DNA of 64,000 nucleotides from Melanopsichium pennsylvanicum. Taxonomy: Eukaryota; Basidiomycota; Ustilaginomycetes; Ustilaginales. The stretch is from the NCBI GenBank assembly GCA_900208305.1, contig OAPG01000007.1, positions 531,001-595,000 of the forward strand. The letters run 5' to 3'. The notes below the pieces were generated by a model. That model made no database searches, was not told the DNA's origin, and was given only the letters and a program-made list of their open reading frames with translations. Below are positions 1-10,212 of the stretch, in pieces. A program made the translations under genes and the position numbers. Each line of letters starts with the position of its first letter. Position 1 is the first letter of the stretch.

Positions 1-93
1 CTCGTTGCACGTACAGTATACTGTGACCTTCATCTCGAAGGTCGTTCAATGTACCGTTCATATACTTTTATTTTGCCACTTTCGGACACAACT

Positions 94-240
94 GGCGCTT
101 TGGCGGAGTGGTTATCGCGTGGCACTAGAAGTAGGAACTAAGTGCCAATTTGATTTGTGACACACTTCTAGAGTATACATCTACTCAACAACATAATGCC
201 ATTCCCTCTGGGAGCATAGGTTCAAATCCTGTAGGCGTCG
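94..240 (+). tRNA. tRNA-Ser(AGA) with a 65-nt intron
   Basis: The sequence folds as a class II tRNA. The acceptor stem is 94-100 with 233-239 (two G-U pairs) and the discriminator is G240, as expected for serine. The D-stem is 103-105/116-118 and the anticodon stem 120-124/197-201. The anticodon AGA is at 127-129, the long variable arm (CCC/GGG) at 202-215, and the T-arm at 216-232 with box B GGTTCAAATCC at 219-229. The intron runs from 131 to 195, after position 37, the usual place for eukaryotic nuclear tRNA introns. A T-rich pol III terminator starts at 241. Intron bases 164-171 are complementary to 125-132, which include the anticodon, giving the normal intron-anticodon pairing. The tRNA decodes UCU, and UCC after A34-to-inosine editing. 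Confidence 0.9.
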
Positions 241-1189
241 TTTATTTTTTATTTTTTCTCTCTGCGTTGGCCCCTTCAGAGCTTGGTTTTGCAACACAGA
301 ATTAGTGTTAGATATTTTTGTTGATGAACGAGTTGCACCGTTGAAAGATTAACGGGTAGTAAGAGACGGCACAGGTGAACCTTGAAAAAATAAGGAAAAC
401 AAAAGCAAAACAAAAAACTGAGAAAAAGGTGGTCTTAAAAAATAGCCTTGCTGGAACCGCATTGAACTCAAGGCTGCAAGCTTAGATAGATTATTTGAGC
501 TCTCCTCGGAACCATATTCTCCCTGTGAAGAGAACGGTGTAGCAATAAATCACCTCCAAGAAGATCGGCTTGCAGCAACCTGATGATATTCAAAGGATGT
601 GGCTTCAACGTGGAGAGAGTGTGGACGACGCGTGCAATACTGTAGATCGGAGTGCCAAGGTGCAGCTCTATTGAGAATGTGTAAAAGACTTGATTGTGGC
701 ATCCTTGTCCAAGAGTGAGTGAGGAATCGAGTCTTGCCGTTGTGTTGTTGTTGTTGTTGTTGTTGCTGTGAATAAAGCGCGTTGATGTTGAAATACCGGC
801 AGCTGAATGAATCAATAATATCAAAATTAGCGAGGCTTTTTGACTCGATCTGGTGCCTGGAATTGTGTCAGCCGCTTTTGGGCGGTGCTCTCAAGCTCGG
901 CTGAGTTGGGCTGGACCGTGCGATCTCAAGCCTTGTTCTTCTCAATACATTCCCTTCCACTTCTAACACCATCATCCTCGACATCACATCGTCCACCTTT
1001 GGCAAGTCACGACCAACACACGAGTTTTCGCAACAATCCTTGCTCTTAGTGCGGCTTTCCATCTCAATTGCGAAACTTGACGTGTCGAGCTTAATCTTGT
1101 GCTGAAAGCGAATACCTGTGTCGCCCTTGCATTTATCCACCCTTCCACCACAACACCCATCACCATATAGTATCAATACTACTACCGAC
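241..1189. other. Intergenic region, tRNA-Ser to carrier-like gene
   Basis: No gene is supported here. A minus-strand open frame at 468-824 encodes a run of asparagines (from a GTT repeat near 743-765) but has no suitable ATG and no recognised similarity, so it is not called. The last ~200 bases are CT- and CAC-rich leader sequence before the ATG at 1190. Confidence 0.5.
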
Positions 1190-2689
1190 ATGTTCTTGTT
1201 CGACGCACTCGTATTCCTCATAGCCATCACGCTATCCATCGCCATCTCGGTCCTCATCTCGCAACCTTTCAACGGTGCGATTGTCCGACTTCGTGCCAAC
1301 TACCTTCCCAAAGCAGTCAGCCTCGACAACGTACTCGAAGATGGGGCCGTTGGATCCACTTCCGGCCCTCGTGCTCTCTCCTCTTTCCTCCTCTCAGAGC
1401 GTCGCTCCAGTGCCAAGATCGGTCCCGTCGTCACTGGCGTATTCTCAATGATGCTCAGAACAAAACGCCTCGAAGGATGGGCAGGAATCTACAAAGGCTC
1501 CATCCCCGTTGCCATTCAGATCTTCACTCTGAGCACGCTCACTTTTATCTTCTTCTCCAGCGCATCCGCTAGCTCGCCAGGTAGCGCGTACAAAGCTGGT
1601 CCCGCCGGTCCAGGTCAGTTTAGCTTCTTTGCCAATCTGTTCTACATGCTCTTTGTCTCGATGGCAGCCCTGCCCCTCAACGTCCTCACTTACCGTACCA
1701 TCGTTCACCCGCGCATCCTGCCACTCAACACACCCCGAGAGAATCTCAGGGAATTGCTTTCCTACACCGAATTCAGCCAGCCCTGGCGCATGTACCTTCT
1801 CCCTGGTTTGCTAGCTGCCAACGTCGCCCACGTCGCTTGGATCGGATTGGCCACCCGAATCGTCAGACAGCTCACTGTGCCTTCTCTCGGCGGTCTTCCC
1901 GGTTCCACACCAGCCAGCCCCGAGCAGGATACGTACAGCGGACCCAACTCGAACATGCTCGAACTCAGCCCAGTCGGGCTGCCATTGTTCGTGCTTTGGA
2001 ACGTCATCAGCGTCGTCGTCCTCGCCCCGCTCGAGTGCGCCATGGTCAGATTGTCGACACAGAGGCCAGAGAGGCAGAACCCATTGCACAGGGCTTATGC
2101 AAAATTACCTACCAATGGCGCTGGCGCTCCCTCACCGTATTCTCACCAAGCAACCGCTGCTGCTCAAGCTCACACTGGTGGAACTTACCGCGACGCAGAC
2201 ACGACAAATTCGACCGACAGCGCCGCTGCTGACAAGCCTTTGCCAAGCTCGCCTGATGAATTGCCAGGTCGACCTTCGTTTGCCATTGACGACGAAGGTG
2301 ACGATGACGATGATGCACACGCCGCCAGCTCCAACAGACCCAACGATGGCAACAGCAGCAATAAGAGTGCTCGAGTGCTTGGCCAAACTTCGCTCGATCC
2401 CGGACGTACAAGCAGCAACAGCAGCAATACCAATAGTGCCTTGAACGGGTTCAACTCGCGACCGTCGTTCAATAGCGGTGGTGAACCACCCGAGCCAGTG
2501 ATTGCGCTTCGACCGATTGAAGAGCAGACAGCAGAAGAGGCAGCTGCAGAGTTTGGCGCACCGGTGGTTAAGAGGTATGAAGGTTTGATGGATTGTTTGA
2601 ATAAGATGGTGGATGAGGAAGGTGTTGAGAGTTTGGGTAGGGGTGCTTGGGTAACTCTCTTGGCCATGTTTGCTGGATCGTTTAGTTGA
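1190..2689 (+). CDS. Divergent mitochondrial-carrier-like multispanning membrane protein
   Basis: A single-exon ORF of 499 residues. The first ATG, at 1190, has a purine at -3; the open frame upstream has no ATG. About five hydrophobic segments are visible: residues 1-24, then about 105-130, 145-170, 200-225 and 260-285. Two stretches resemble the carrier signature that follows odd-numbered helices: QPFNGAIVRLR near residue 27 and PLECAMVRLSTQR near residue 280. A segment ending GIYKGSIPVAIQIF resembles the carrier motif at the start of an even-numbered helix. A long disordered, Asp/Ser/Asn-rich insert (about 300-430) separates these from a short C-terminal piece ending WVTLLAMFAGSFS. This points to a degenerate SLC25-type fold, but the substrate and organelle cannot be read from sequence. 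It could also be an unrelated fungal membrane family. Confidence 0.7.
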   Translation: MFLFDALVFLIAITLSIAISVLISQPFNGAIVRLRANYLPKAVSLDNVLEDGAVGSTSGPRALSSFLLSERRSSAKIGPVVTGVFSMMLRTKRLEGWAGIYKGSIPVAIQIFTLSTLTFIFFSSASASSPGSAYKAGPAGPGQFSFFANLFYMLFVSMAALPLNVLTYRTIVHPRILPLNTPRENLRELLSYTEFSQPWRMYLLPGLLAANVAHVAWIGLATRIVRQLTVPSLGGLPGSTPASPEQDTYSGPNSNMLELSPVGLPLFVLWNVISVVVLAPLECAMVRLSTQRPERQNPLHRAYAKLPTNGAGAPSPYSHQATAAAQAHTGGTYRDADTTNSTDSAAADKPLPSSPDELPGRPSFAIDDEGDDDDDAHAASSNRPNDGNSSNKSARVLGQTSLDPGRTSSNSSNTNSALNGFNSRPSFNSGGEPPEPVIALRPIEEQTAEEAAAEFGAPVVKRYEGLMDCLNKMVDEEGVESLGRGAWVTLLAMFAGSFS

Positions 2690-3208
2690 GCCATCGTCTT
2701 CTAAAAAAAATATGAAACAAAAAAAAAAACCAAAAAGAAAAAGAAAAAGAAAAAGAAAAGAAAAGAGAGAGGCTTAAGGAGTGGAAGATGAGGTTTGTGG
2801 TGTAGCATAGTTTTTTTTTTTTTTTTTTGGATTTGATCTTGTTTATTTGGGTGAATGGTATCGTCTTTTTTTGGAATTGAATGTTTTTGTCCCCCCCCCC
2901 CCTCTTCCCTCTTCGGTCCTCGTATGGATGATTGTTTGTATGTGTGTGAGAGTGTAAGACCATCGACGGTGATATTTGGAGACGATCAATCATTTAAAAA
3001 GGCTTCTTGGTCGTCGTTCAACCTAAAAACCGTAACCATTTTTTTTTAATTTTATTATTAATATTATTATTTTATTTGGGAATTAGTTACACATTTCATT
3101 TCCTGTATATACACACTCAAAATAATTTATGGTCAACATAACAATACTAACAATAATAAAGCTCAATTTTCAACCAACTAACAAAAAAAAAAATTAAAAA
3201 TTAAAAAT
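2690..3208. other. Low-complexity 3' intergenic region between convergent genes
   Basis: The region holds A-rich repeats (AAAAAG units near 2728-2760), a T-run at about 2811-2828, a C-run at about 2891-2902 and AT-rich stretches at 3040-3200. These are the 3' flanks of two convergent genes. No ORF is supported. Confidence 0.5.
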
Positions 3209-5758
3209 TCACCAAATCACATCATCCACCTTCGAATACATCCGCAAACAAGATTCCAACAAATGCCACGTTCTCTGCAAAGCATCTTTGACCAAACTTC
3301 TCAAAATTACATCCCCTCGATTATCCCTAATCCTACTATTCACATTGTTCAATTGATGAATGATATTTCTCACCATGATGATGCGTGATGAGTCGAGTTT
3401 GGGCAAAAATGTACGATACGGTGTGAGTGCTAATCGAAGTGCTTTGGTCCCTTTCACCTTGTTGGTCGTAACATCCGCTGCTGCTGCTGTTGTTGTTGTT
3501 GTTGTTGTTGTTGCAGGGAGGGGTTTACCTTTAGTATGGTCGCAGGTTGAGGGTTCAGTAGTGGGAATAATCGGAGATGAAAAGGTACATAGATGAATCG
3601 CAAGTTCACCAAGAGCGAATCCGACTAGTTGCGTGGCGCTTAAAACCACATCAAATCGTGTCCCAGCACTTGCCTCTTTATTAGACTTTGACGATATCCA
3701 AGGAGGTGCAATGTAGAATGGCGATGTTGGGTCACTTGAATCAATGGCCCGAACAAGCATCTTCAAGTCCAATGAGAATGGCCGGAAAGGTGTCCGTCTC
3801 CAGTACACATTCTCCCTCTTAAATCGTTCGGCTTCGACAACCCCATCCATCACAGGGTCAGACGAGGGGACATCTTCTATCATCTCAATTTCAACAGGCG
3901 ACGCGGCCGCAACTCCTATTGTGTCGGACGGTTTCGTCAGATGCTCGGTAAGCGCTAGCCACGCCAAGAATCTTTGAACTTGAACCATCTCTGTTGTTTG
4001 CGCTTTTGCGGATAAAACAGAGACCAATCTGGCGCGAACCACAATCGAGTCCGTATCGAGTGCTGTGAATGTTCGTCGACATACTTCTTTTTGCAAATCG
4101 TTCAGACATTCGCACGACTCTCTTGCTGCAGCTGAAAAGATTGCGTTGAGAGCACCTCCGATTTGTGCCTCGAGTGTAAAGTTTGTACTTGCCGCACTGG
4201 CAATGGCCATACTTGCCACATATCCAGCCAAGGTTGTCACATTTGACCCAACCACTCGTTCCCCTTTGTTTGCATCCGCACGAGTCACCATTTCGAGCAC
4301 CTGAGCTAGATTTGTCAAGATATGCTCCCTCTCTGCCTGGGTCAAGTATACGCGTTGACACTTTTTTGGTTTGCCACTTGCCGTGGTGGGCCGTTTCAAA
4401 GTCGGACAGACCCAACTGGTCACTTCGACCTCATCCGGAAAACATTCTTCGAGAACATGTTCGCGAACGCCGATGCGGTTGAGGATTCGTGGGATGAGCG
4501 AGATGATCTGCGACAAAGCCTGGGGTACTGTAGTGCAGAGTTCAAAATGGTGAGAGGATGCAGAGGAGGGATGAAATAGTGTTTTGAGAAAGGATGAGAG
4601 GTGGATGGACTGGACAGCATCAGTGTTGAGGATGTACGTTACGGCGATGCGGATGATAAGCCGACTGATCTGGAGAGGATTAAGGTCAAGGTAAGGGGGG
4701 ATCATGTTGCACAGGATCATGGAGGGGAGGTGCGAGAGCCATGCTTCGTCATCGGATGTGGCAGCGAGACTTGTCGAGTGAGTTAGATCCGACTTGGTGC
4801 TGATGTTCACCACGTCGCAGAAAGTCTCGACTGTAGGACGAGTGGTTCTTTCCGACTCGTAGAAAGGTACGTGTGCCATAGGCCGTTTTGAGCTGGGATC
4901 AATACGATGGCGTGCATCTCGTTGAAGGATATCGAGCGCCACAGTCTTTTGGTCCTCCGCCGCATTCACTGCAGCAAAGGACTTTGCAAGTCGACTTTGG
5001 TGCAGTTGGATTTCCTCCGTATCTTGTTCATCGTCCGTCTCACCAGCTTCGGACTGTGAAGACCACAAGTAAGAAGGAATCGTTGGCGACAGAGCTCTCA
5101 CCGACAAAGCTGGTTCATCCTTCTTGCTACCGTGGCTCGATTGTGTCACCTTTGACGACGAAAATAAGCCCTTATGAGCTGCTCGTGAAGATACTTCGGT
5201 TGACACCTCCTTGGCGACTTGTCCATCATAAGCGATACCCATTTTGCCCAATCGCTCTTCCTCCATACTCCTGGCAATAGCCTCGGCTTTCGAGAATCCA
5301 TCCGCATCCGTACCACGACTCATCCTCCTCTGCTGCTCCCTTAACATGCTATTTATACTCTTTCTAGTTTTGAACGGGTCTGCTGCGAGCTGAGCTACAG
5401 ACTTGGGAAGCTTGTTAGGATGGCTTCGTAGGCGGGAGGCATCATCGAGCGGATCGATTGAGTAGGTGGTGGGACGTTTTACTTGTCGCTTGCCACGACC
5501 AAGATTGAGAGAGCCGAGAGGTTCATAGTCGTCGTGTTGGTCTTGGTCGCCATCAGGCTTTGGCACGGTGGAAGAGCTGGTGCTGGCCCGAGTGGTGGTG
5601 ATGGGTGAATGTGCAACTGATCGTTGTTGTTCATGTTGAAGTTTGGCCTGGGCTTTGAGGCGCAATGTTTCGCGAAGGGAGAGCGCAAATCCGCCAGTGC
5701 TGTTGCTATTCGCCTCGCCTATTTTTGTCGAGTCGCTACCATTTGTCGAGGCAGACAT
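3209..5758 (-). CDS. Large helical nuclear-type protein, possibly Nse6/SLF2-like
   Basis: A single-exon gene of 849 residues starting at the first ATG, 5758 (MSASTNGSDS). The open frame further upstream begins only with GTG and is discounted. The N-terminal ~300 residues are charged and disordered, with basic patches (GRGKRQVKRP) and an RxxSINSMLREQQRRMSRG stretch. The rest, about residues 300-820, is predominantly alpha-helical without membrane segments. A poly-Thr/Ala run occurs near the C-terminus, encoded by GTT repeats at 3486-3514. A disordered N-terminus before a helical repeat domain recalls Nse6/SLF2 (CANIN-type) Smc5-6 cofactors. That is inference from general layout, not from a diagnostic motif. 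The safe call is a conserved fungal protein of unknown function. Confidence 0.75.
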   Translation of the reverse strand: MSASTNGSDSTKIGEANSNSTGGFALSLRETLRLKAQAKLQHEQQRSVAHSPITTTRASTSSSTVPKPDGDQDQHDDYEPLGSLNLGRGKRQVKRPTTYSIDPLDDASRLRSHPNKLPKSVAQLAADPFKTRKSINSMLREQQRRMSRGTDADGFSKAEAIARSMEEERLGKMGIAYDGQVAKEVSTEVSSRAAHKGLFSSSKVTQSSHGSKKDEPALSVRALSPTIPSYLWSSQSEAGETDDEQDTEEIQLHQSRLAKSFAAVNAAEDQKTVALDILQRDARHRIDPSSKRPMAHVPFYESERTTRPTVETFCDVVNISTKSDLTHSTSLAATSDDEAWLSHLPSMILCNMIPPYLDLNPLQISRLIIRIAVTYILNTDAVQSIHLSSFLKTLFHPSSASSHHFELCTTVPQALSQIISLIPRILNRIGVREHVLEECFPDEVEVTSWVCPTLKRPTTASGKPKKCQRVYLTQAEREHILTNLAQVLEMVTRADANKGERVVGSNVTTLAGYVASMAIASAASTNFTLEAQIGGALNAIFSAAARESCECLNDLQKEVCRRTFTALDTDSIVVRARLVSVLSAKAQTTEMVQVQRFLAWLALTEHLTKPSDTIGVAAASPVEIEMIEDVPSSDPVMDGVVEAERFKRENVYWRRTPFRPFSLDLKMLVRAIDSSDPTSPFYIAPPWISSKSNKEASAGTRFDVVLSATQLVGFALGELAIHLCTFSSPIIPTTEPSTCDHTKGKPLPATTTTTTTTAAAADVTTNKVKGTKALRLALTPYRTFLPKLDSSRIIMVRNIIHQLNNVNSRIRDNRGDVILRSLVKDALQRTWHLLESCLRMYSKVDDVIW

Positions 5759-5942
5759 TACGACCGTATCGACTTGTGTGATAATGACGGAAGGAGTTTG
5801 AGTCGGCCAATGCAAAAAAAAGAGGGCGAGAACAACACTTTGTGGATTTCTTAGACACGCATTTACTTTACCTGCAACAGTCAAATTTGTGGAGGACGAA
5901 ATAGATGAATTATTTACCCATTTCACCTATTCGTGATTTACC

Positions 5943-5980
5943 CCATTCCACCCATTCCACCCATTCCACCCATTCCACCC
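5943..5980. repeat. Tandem 10-bp repeat, unit CATTCCACCC
   Basis: About four perfect copies of CATTCCACCC lie about 190 bp upstream of the start at 5758, in the short gap before the small ORF at 6047-6313. It could be a promoter element array or simple slippage. Confidence 0.9.
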
Positions 5981-6046
5981 AATCTTAACCCGCGTCACCG
6001 CCCAGATTCACTCACTACTGTTTGACGTCAAACCAATTCGAAATGC

Positions 6047-6313
6047 TCACCATCGTCCTCTCTTTTTTTCTTCTTCTTCTTGTTTTGATACTGGGCTGTG
6101 CTGTACTACTTTCACATCCGGCATACTCTCTGGATTGAGCAACGACATCAAGTCATACCTCCACCCATCACAAATTTCAGCCGAGGTAAACCGCAGTTTG
6201 CGTTGAGTCGAAATCGTTCCGCTCAAGCGCAAAGGCAGCAAAGAGCCCATGGTACGACCAGACAGAATCAAGTCTTGAATACGGCTCATCGTACTTTCAT
6301 TTAAGCGCGACAT
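6047..6313 (-). CDS. Small hypothetical protein (88 aa)
   Basis: An ATG-initiated ORF of 88 codons between two well-supported genes. The sequence is compositionally normal: MSRLNESTMSRIQDLI at the start, a TSAEICDGWRYDLMSLLNP stretch in the middle and a Glu/Lys/Arg-rich tail. No signal peptide or membrane segment is visible and no family is recognised. The tail overlaps a TTC/TTT repeat on the plus strand, so the real end may be spliced differently. It may be an exon of a larger gene or a chance ORF. Confidence 0.4.
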   Translation of the reverse strand: MSRLNESTMSRIQDLILSGRTMGSLLPLRLSGTISTQRKLRFTSAEICDGWRYDLMSLLNPESMPDVKVVQHSPVSKQEEEEKKRGRW

Positions 6314-6686
6314 TTACAGCTGCAGCGATTGCCATTCGCATGTGAGATGCCGGTGTCAGTACACTACCACAGCTTGTGCGTTAGCTTAGGCCGCGTAGCA
6401 GTCCCTCAGACCGCAACACAGCTAATACGGTATCATCACTTGGACCGGAAAATCCATAGTAAAACATTACAAATCATGCCTCAAACACAATGACAAAGCA
6501 CGACCGGAGACGAGCAGGCAAAGAACCAAGTGGGATTGTCGTAAGAAGACTTTTCGGTGGGCGAGATGCTATGATGCTACAGATCGAAGGTGAAAAAGAG
6601 AGGCTTGATGGTGGGCCCCCATCGTAAAAGGGGGTTTTCGCATGTTCTGACGATGCAATTGACCAGAAATGATAACGACAAAGCCT
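6314..6686. other. Intergenic region upstream of the small ORF, 3' flank of RPS23
   Basis: No gene, repeat array or RNA gene is recognised in these ~370 bases. Confidence 0.4.
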
Positions 6687-7441
6687 CTAGGAACGGGGCT
6701 TTTCCTTCTTTGACATGAACAGCGCCTGAATACGTGCGAGAATGGTGTATAATCATGGTGATTGTCAGCATTTGGGCATCATCAGGGTCAGGAATCGAAA
6801 CGGAGAAGAGATGCGAGCACTTACCTTGAGACCGACACCAGACACCTTGACGACCTTGAAACGAACACCTGGAATATCACCCTTGGCCTTACCGGCACGA
6901 CCGAAACCAGAGATGAGCACCTCGTCGTTCTCGTCGACAAAGTTGAGACAACCGTCATTGGGGACGAAGGCGGCGACCTTCTTGCCGTTCTTGATGAGCT
7001 GAACACGCACACACTTTCGGATAGCCGAGTTGGGCTGCTTGGCCTCGACACCGATCTTTTCCAGAACGATACCCTTGGCCTGGGACGAACCACCGGTGGG
7101 CGACGTCTTGTAGAAATTGCCAAGAGCACGCTTCTTGTACTGAGCGTCGGCCTATTGTCGGAGAAACAGATTGTGATTGGATCAACGGTGTGGAAGGGAG
7201 CAAAAGTCAGTTGATCGTGTTCAGAAGAGTGGCTGCAGAGTGGCTGAGGATGATCCGAGGGTCACAAAAGGCGAGGACGATGCCGAGCAAGTAACTGCGC
7301 GCGTCTGTATGACACTTGAACCCGCGATCATCGTAGCATACTCTTGCAGTGTGTTTGAATGTTGCGGATACGTACCCATCGGTTGTCTCGGCGGGTCGAG
7401 ACCTGCTTACGAGCTGTGTTAAGACCACGAGGCTTAGCCAT
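6687..7441 (-). CDS. RPS23: 40S ribosomal protein S23 (uS12)
   Basis: Three exons rebuild a 143-residue uS12 protein, the normal family length. Exon 1 is 7441-7376 (22 codons, [13 protein letters not shown]... ending NRW, donor GTACGT). Exon 2 is 7151-6825 (109 codons, containing [10 protein letters not shown] and VPNDGCLNF). Exon 3 is 6725-6687 ([12 protein letters not shown], stop TAG). The introns are 224 nt and 99 nt, both phase 0. uS12 lines the decoding centre of the small subunit; the KQPNSAIRK loop and the conserved PNDG region, site of prolyl hydroxylation in other fungi, are intact. The upstream intergenic region is shared, head-to-head, with RPL27. Confidence 0.97.
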
Positions 7442-8879
7442 CTTGAAGAAACTACAAGAAGGTTGGTGAAAGAAAAATGCGACGCAGAAAGTATATGGTG
7501 ATCAGAAAGACGATTCGAACTTTTGGGAATTCGATGCGGCTAAGTCTGGCTAAATCTGGGTGCTGAACATTGTTTGGTGCTGGAGAGTGTAAGCCAGTCG
7601 ATCGTGGGGAACGCGCAGAGGTTTGCTGAAGTTCCGAAGCTTTATCCCAGATCCACTCTTTGCGCAACAGGTCGAACGTCGTGTAAGTTGCCGTGAGCAA
7701 AGATGCTGATGTGTAACGAATTTATGAAATGATGATTGCAGTCAATGGCCCAATATAAGCCGGAAAAATCAAATGCTGTGTGCGTGAAGAACTATATAAT
7801 CAAGATGCAAGCATCTTGACGCAAGATCTGGCGGGTGGCGTGCGATGACAGTTTGCAAATTTAATTGAGTGCTACGATGGTCGTCTCCTTGCAAGCTGCT
7901 GTCTAGGTGAGGTTCAATGCGCATGCGCATGTGTGTTCGTCAGGCGATGAGGGCTGATGCAGGCTATGGTTGAGACGCTTCGAGGTTCTTTGAGAAAACG
8001 GCAGAATTGAAACTAATTGCAGATGAACCGATGATGTGCGAGGCTTTGTTGAACTGAAACGGTGGTGCTTGCTGACCGAGAATGCCAAGATTGTATATTG
8101 CATATACATATGTCGACTGATATATGATAGGTACCTACTTTGTTGGATGGGGAGGATATCTTGATGGTGAGGAAAGGAGCTCGGTGGTGAGCGGGCTTGG
8201 TATGCACTCTGGCTTGGACGGTGCTGGCTGGCTGACAGACAGAAATCGAAATCGCAAACTGTGGAACCTTGGCTGCTCTTTCTATCTCTCTGTGCCAGAT
8301 TGGCGGGATTTTGAACGCTCCAGCCTCGAGGCTGAACTCAGCCGCTGACCGACTGGTCGCTTGGCGCGCTCACGTCAAATTTCTCCAGTCAAAAAACATT
8401 TACTAGCACATCTCGGCACCGAAGTCAGAATTCAAGAATGCTCCCAGCTTGTTACTGGTCGTGGGAGTTTTTGATTTTGCATCACGTGTTTTCGCCCCGC
8501 AAGGCCATCAACAGGGCACGCTCTGCCAGTGTGCAAACCTTTGGGAAATTTGAGATTTGTGAATTTTCAAGATTGTAAAGTCAAGTACAGTGTAGTGCAC
8601 CGTGGATGGCAGCCTCTGCGAAAACGTTCCCCCGTATTACTAGCGTTGGCGAACCAGTCTTTGAGATTTCATCCGCAAAGTGTCGACGGCACATGAGAAT
8701 GGGCGTGACCAAGGTGAATCACCTCACTTGGCCAAATTCTCGTCGTAGCTGCCATCCAAGTAAGTGAGTGAGTCTAGCCCGAGCCAATCCAGCCAATCCA
8801 GCCAATGCAGAAGGCTGACTTGGCTCACATCTGCATTCTCGTCACCATCATCCTACATCAAGATCCCCCATCCATCACA
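7442..8879. promoter_or_regulatory. Divergent promoter region between RPS23 and RPL27
   Basis: This 1.4 kb region separates two divergent ribosomal protein genes and holds no supported ORF. It contains an E-box-type palindrome CACGTG at 8483-8488 and three CCAAT boxes in a 9-bp tandem (AGCCAATCC, AGCCAATCC, AGCCAATGC) at 8782-8808, 72-98 bp before the RPL27 ATG. A TATATAA lies at 7793-7799. Shared regulation of the two genes is an inference from orientation. Confidence 0.5.
8782..8808 (+). promoter_or_regulatory. Triple CCAAT box array upstream of RPL27
   Basis: Three 9-bp units, AGCCAATCC twice and AGCCAATGC once, lie end to end, with CCAAT cores at 8784, 8793 and 8802. They are close to the start codon and may lie in the core promoter or 5' leader. 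CCAAT cores bind the HAP/NF-Y complex in fungi; binding here is not shown. Confidence 0.5.
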
Positions 8880-10212
8880 ATGCCTAAGATCTACAAGGTT
8901 AGTGTCCTCACCATCTGCTACAGTCTACACCATGTCAATAACATCACCACGAGAAGCAGAAGGCGTACATCCACAATCTTGCATTCGACATTCTTATATC
9001 TCGATTCAACGTCGTCGTCCATGGCGTCGTAATAGCGCTTGTTTCAACCTCACAATTTCACAAAGACCATCATGCTGACCCTCCCATTTGCACCATCTGC
9101 TTCTTCATTCATCCTTTACAGCCAGGAAAGGTCGCCGTCGTCCTTAGCGGCCGTCACGCCGGTAAGAAGGTTAGTATACATCTAAATTGTGCACTATCAG
9201 CAAAGCAGCATCAGCTTCCGAGAACTGTCATCCAACCTCAGCATTGCATTGCACAAAACAGCATCAGGAGCATCGTTGCATGGTAGTAACAGGACACTAA
9301 GATTGGAATCAGCGTAAATGTCTACGGTTTAGTCAACAAATCAATGGTCGCGGTTTCACTGGGAATGAGGCCAGGAGTCAAGAGATATCTGCTTTGTCGC
9401 ATGAACGATCGTGAACTTGATTAAACGTTGTCCACAATGCAAGTAAGGATGTTGGAACAGTCGCAGCTGCATCAGATTTGCCAAAGCAGGCACCGGCCAA
9501 ATGATTAGAATGTCGCCGCAACATGGTATGGCTGCAACACGCATCACAATCGGAGAAACCGTCAACGAAGCATGGAGTCTACGCAGAAAGGTTAGAAGAG
9601 ATGACGTTGATTCTTGGCGATTGCTGGCACCAGTCTACGTTGGCTCACTGCACCGTGTACGAATGTCGCCTTTGCGTCTAGGTCGACGATGCATACCAGA
9701 TTTGGTTGGAATAGTCAAAATGGCAAGGTCAGAATGGCTGGTCTGGCAGACTGAGCTCGGAAGCTACATTGCTGTTTTGTTTTGCAAATAACAGCTTCCA
9801 GCGCTTCACCGAAGCATCATTTCACTGACCTTGTTACATCCGTCTCGAATCTTTGCCACTTTAATAGGTTGTTGTCATCAAGCAGTTTGACGATGGCTCG
9901 AAGGACAAGTCGTTCCCTTACATTGTCGCCGCTGGTATCGAGCGATACCCCAGCAAGGTGACCAAGCGCATGGGGGCCAAGAAGATTGCCAAGCGATCCA
10001 AGGTCAAGCCTTTTGTCAAGATCATCTCGTACAACCACCTCATGCCCACTCGTTACGCGCTTGAGCTCGAGGGCCTCAAGGGTGCTGTCACCCAGGACAC
10101 CTTCAAGGAGCCTTCGCAACGCGAGGACGCCAAGAAGCAGATCAAGCAGATTTTCGAGGAGAAGTACACCTCTGGCAAGAACAAGTGGTTCTTCACACCT
10201 CTCCGCTTCTAA
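8880..10212 (+). CDS. RPL27: 60S ribosomal protein L27 (eL27)
   Basis: Three exons give 136 residues, the family's exact usual length. Exon 1 is 8880-8897 (six codons, MPKIYK, donor GTTAGT). Exon 2 is 9122-9169 (PGKVAVVLSGRHAGKK, a KOW-type motif). Exon 3 is 9868-10212 (VVVIKQFDDGS through WFFTPLRF, stop TAA). All junctions are phase 0. eL27 is a large-subunit surface protein. The second intron is long for this window (698 nt, 9170-9867). Fungal ribosomal protein introns often host snoRNAs, but I could not identify convincing C/D or H/ACA boxes in it. The gene is divergent from RPS23 and convergent with SEC61. Confidence 0.97.

Noticed and set aside
468..824. Minus-strand open frame of about 118 codons with an Asn run
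   Set aside because: It begins with TTG, has no useful ATG and matches no family; the Asn run comes from a GTT repeat.
5759..5926. N-terminal extension of the large helical protein
   Set aside because: It starts with GTG only; the first ATG is 5758.
9170..9867. snoRNA in the RPL27 intron
   Set aside because: I found no convincing paired C and D boxes or H/ACA hairpins, so no RNA is called.
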